Assembly (NCBI RefSeq): GCF_900465315.1
Contig: NZ_UBIX01000016.1
Length of the DNA: 64,000 nt
Strand: one strand, 5' to 3'
Origin: Asaia bogorensis_B
GTDB lineage: Bacteria > Pseudomonadota > Alphaproteobacteria > Acetobacterales > Acetobacteraceae
In this document: positions 62,109 to 64,000 of the stretch, piece by piece
How the letters are laid out: every line of letters begins with the position of its first letter
Position numbering within the stretch: the stretch's first letter is position 1
Program-made: the position numbers and the translations under genes
Notes under the pieces: generated by a model
Told to the model about the DNA's origin: nothing
What the model saw: only the letters and a program-made list of their open reading frames with translations
Databases searched by the model: none

Positions 62109-63794
62109 GTGCTGTCTGCATGCGTCATCCTGAGGCTGGCGCTACAGATTGTACATGATCCTCGATTGACAGCCCTGCGCACGGGCTTGCTTGCGCTTCA
62201 GATCGTCCTGGCATGCTGGGTTGCTCTTTGCGGCTATCATACGACACTGGGGCCGTTGACGCTCGATCCGCTCACCGCCTGCTGGGTTGTACTCTGGAGT
62301 CTGGGTCAACTTGCCTCCGACCGGGTGTGCGGCCCGACCGGCGAGGCCTGCGGCGCCCTCGGTCTTCTGTGTCACAATCAGGCGCTGGCTTTGATCTGCT
62401 TCATACCCTGCCTCATTGAAAACCACCGTCGATTGCCTTTTCGCCGTTTGGCGAAGGAACGGGGAACGGATAATCGCAGCTTCTCTGCCCCAGCGCACAG
62501 GCAGCAAGAAAAATGGCCGGAGAAAAAGCCTGACGGCCTCTGGCAGAGCGCGTCATGGCAGTTAGGCCTTCTGGCTCCTGCCGCATGCTGCCTCGCGGCT
62601 GCGGCGCTTTTTCCCCAGCATGTGCATGGTGATGCCTTGACCGGACAGGGCGTGACGCCGGACATTCTCTCTGAAGTGGGCTCTGGCGTGGCAGCCAATG
62701 CCCGTTTACAGGGAGCAACGTCTTTTGACTTTCTTGTTCCCCTCGCAACGCTGGCACTCCTGCCTGCCTTTGCTGCCATGCCGGTACTGGCCTATTCCCT
62801 GATCGTTCCTTCCGTGATCGCACAGTCTGGCGCGTTCTGGCCTGTCAGCCTTGTTGTGATTGGTGGAGGCCTGTCCCTTTTTCTGCCTTTACAACGTACG
62901 CTTTCCCTCTGGCCACTTCTTCTGCTGGGGTTGACACAAAGCGCACGCGCAGGCGGGCTTGCCGACTGTGCCCTTGCAGGAAGCGAGGCCTTCATTCTCT
63001 CCCTTGCCCTGCACGGGTTGGGCGGGAAAGCAGGTTTCCTGCAAGCCCCCCTTCCACCGCTCGCCGGTTTTCTCCCTTTCTGGCTGAGTTTGCATGTGGT
63101 GAACGGACTGACCGGCCTCTCTCCTGCATGGACTGCTGGAGGCATGATTCTCAGCCTTGCGATCGGCGTGCTCATGGTAAAGGCGTGGCTTGCCTCCTGG
63201 CAGGCCCTGGGTGGGGTGTCTTTACCGGGCACCGGCTTATCTCTTGCCGGAAAAGGCCTCCAGGCAGGGAGCATGGCGAGTACGCCTCTCTCGTTCGGTC
63301 TGCATAAAATCCCGTCCCTCACCCTTGGCTTGTGTCTGTCCGTATGCCCCGGATTACTGCTCGGCTTTGTGCATGACGCGGCATTGATCGTTGCCGGTGC
63401 GCCGCAGGAGATATGGCGTAGCTGGCCGGTCTGGTCAGTCGCAGGGGGTGATGGCGCTTTCTGGTATCCAGCTCTTGTCTTCGTTGTGCCTGCGCTCGTG
63501 GCACCAGCGTTCATCAGCCATATTCCGGCCCTGCTCACACCTGTCCCATTCTGGCCCTGCGTCGCCCCACGGATCCGCCTTCCATGGGCAGCAAGGCGCC
63601 TGCTCGCTGCCGGGCGTCGGCGATTTATTCTGACCCGACAGGCACTGTTGCGCCAGACTGGCGCTGATCCTGAGAAACCCGACTCTACAGGATTCATCCT
63701 TCTCCAGCCCGACATGTTCCTTGCTCGGCACGCTCTCGTGCTCTGGCTGCTGCTGATAGCCATTGCCTTATCGTGGCTGGGGTGGACCGGATGA
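62109..63794 (+). CDS. Polytopic membrane protein, probable divergent HyfB/antiporter-like subunit of a complex I-related complex
   Basis: 561 residues, very hydrophobic, with about a dozen predicted helices and a polar cytoplasmic insert at about 120-150 (RRLAKERGTDNRSF...). The next gene (ATGA overlap) is a HyfC/NuoH-like subunit, so by position this would be the HyfB-type (ND5-like) subunit. However, the usual proton-channel motif (K in a KAGxxPFHxWLPxAH segment) is not visible, and I found no clear counterpart; the closest trace is LPPLAGFLPFWLSLHV around 315-330. So it is either very divergent or unrelated. GTG 62109 is the first usual start after an in-frame stop at 62043 but has no SD; hydrophobic coding-like sequence precedes it, so the true start may be further upstream. 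Confidence 0.6.
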   Translation: MLSACVILRLALQIVHDPRLTALRTGLLALQIVLACWVALCGYHTTLGPLTLDPLTACWVVLWSLGQLASDRVCGPTGEACGALGLLCHNQALALICFIPCLIENHRRLPFRRLAKERGTDNRSFSAPAHRQQEKWPEKKPDGLWQSASWQLGLLAPAACCLAAAALFPQHVHGDALTGQGVTPDILSEVGSGVAANARLQGATSFDFLVPLATLALLPAFAAMPVLAYSLIVPSVIAQSGAFWPVSLVVIGGGLSLFLPLQRTLSLWPLLLLGLTQSARAGGLADCALAGSEAFILSLALHGLGGKAGFLQAPLPPLAGFLPFWLSLHVVNGLTGLSPAWTAGGMILSLAIGVLMVKAWLASWQALGGVSLPGTGLSLAGKGLQAGSMASTPLSFGLHKIPSLTLGLCLSVCPGLLLGFVHDAALIVAGAPQEIWRSWPVWSVAGGDGAFWYPALVFVVPALVAPAFISHIPALLTPVPFWPCVAPRIRLPWAARRLLAAGRRRFILTRQALLRQTGADPEKPDSTGFILLQPDMFLARHALVLWLLLIAIALSWLGWTG

Positions 63795-64000
63795 TCACTG
63801 CTGTCGCCCTGCAGCTATGCATCTTACTGGCCCAGATCGTAACGGTGGCCCTTCTGGCGCCATTCCTTACCGATCTGGAATGTATTGTTGAAAACACGAT
63901 GGCAGGGCGCCCTGGTCCCTGGCCCGGCAGGCGATGGCGGCAATTGCGTGCTGGTTGGCGGCAGAATACGGCGATATCGTCTCTGTCCTGGATGGGACTG
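63791..64000 (+). CDS. HyfC/HycD-like (NuoH-related) membrane subunit, 3'-truncated by window edge
   Basis: 70 codons visible. A first helix (VALQLCILLAQIVTVALLAPFL) is followed by a loop with TMAGRPGPWPGRRWRQLR, which corresponds to the conserved GRxGPxxxQxxxDLxxL loop of NuoH/HyfC/EchB proteins. The glutamine is Gly/Arg here, so the loop is degenerate. The start ATG overlaps the upstream stop as ATGA. The family call rests on this short stretch and on the neighbour, so it is moderate. The operon continues beyond the window. Confidence 0.6.
   Translation, partial: MITAVALQLCILLAQIVTVALLAPFLTDLECIVENTMAGRPGPWPGRRWRQLRAGWRQNTAISSLSWMGL

Noticed and set aside
1..64000. CRISPR arrays, tRNA or rRNA genes, insertion sequences
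   Set aside because: No regularly spaced repeats, cloverleaf-like sequences, rRNA segments or transposase genes were seen on either strand.

Overview
The window is GC-rich chromosomal DNA with dense, mostly operonic genes. Gene content points to an acetic acid bacterium (family Acetobacteraceae, Alphaproteobacteria), possibly the Asaia/Kozakia/Gluconacetobacter area. The reasons are large TonB-dependent receptors, an aerobic (CobG-type) cobalamin pathway, zwf next to a GH15 hydrolase, an acetoin/butanediol dehydrogenase, and an E. coli-style complex I operon. No tRNA, rRNA, CRISPR array, insertion sequence or prophage block was seen. The genus is an inference.

Layout. 1-13.5 kb: a TonB receptor cut by the left edge, a Ni/Co permease (minus strand) under a cobalamin riboswitch, a semialdehyde-type dehydrogenase, a stress-type SDR, an S46 dipeptidyl-peptidase, a second TonB receptor with a strong terminator, and a small VOC protein. 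13.5-18.1 kb: a metal-efflux operon (CsoR/RcnR-type repressor, RND adaptor, CzcA-type pump) with a clear palindromic operator. 18.2-20.4 kb: pirin and a divergent LysR regulator, then a small XRE regulator. 20.5-27.0 kb: cobalamin genes cobGHIJ and cobLEM on the minus strand, with cobK on the plus strand between them. 27.0-41.6 kb: the 13-gene nuo operon (nuoA, B, CD fusion, E-N). 41.9-45.3 kb: GH15 hydrolase and glucose-6-phosphate dehydrogenase. 45.4-49.8 kb: an emrA-emrB-outer-membrane-factor tripartite drug pump. 50.2-53.7 kb: moeA-moaACDE for molybdenum cofactor. 53.7-61.5 kb: a TSUP permease, pepA-holC, an acetoin/2,3-butanediol dehydrogenase, L-serine ammonia-lyase, a degenerate bicupin and a divergent aldo/keto reductase. 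61.6-64.0 kb: a small orphan protein, then the first two genes of what looks like a Hyf/Ech-type (complex I-related) membrane complex that runs off the right edge.

How the genes connect. Cobalt is a theme: riboswitch-controlled uptake, a CzcA-type efflux operon with its own metal sensor, and a large part of the corrin pathway lie within 27 kb. Energy metabolism is the second theme: an E. coli-type proton-pumping complex I (fused NuoCD, NuoG with N7-cluster cysteines) plus a possible second, divergent complex I-like module at the right edge. The observations most worth following are that partial module, the split cob locus whose divergent genes share the start-codon palindrome ATGCAT, the bicupin that has lost metal ligands in both halves, and the metal-sensor/operator pair.
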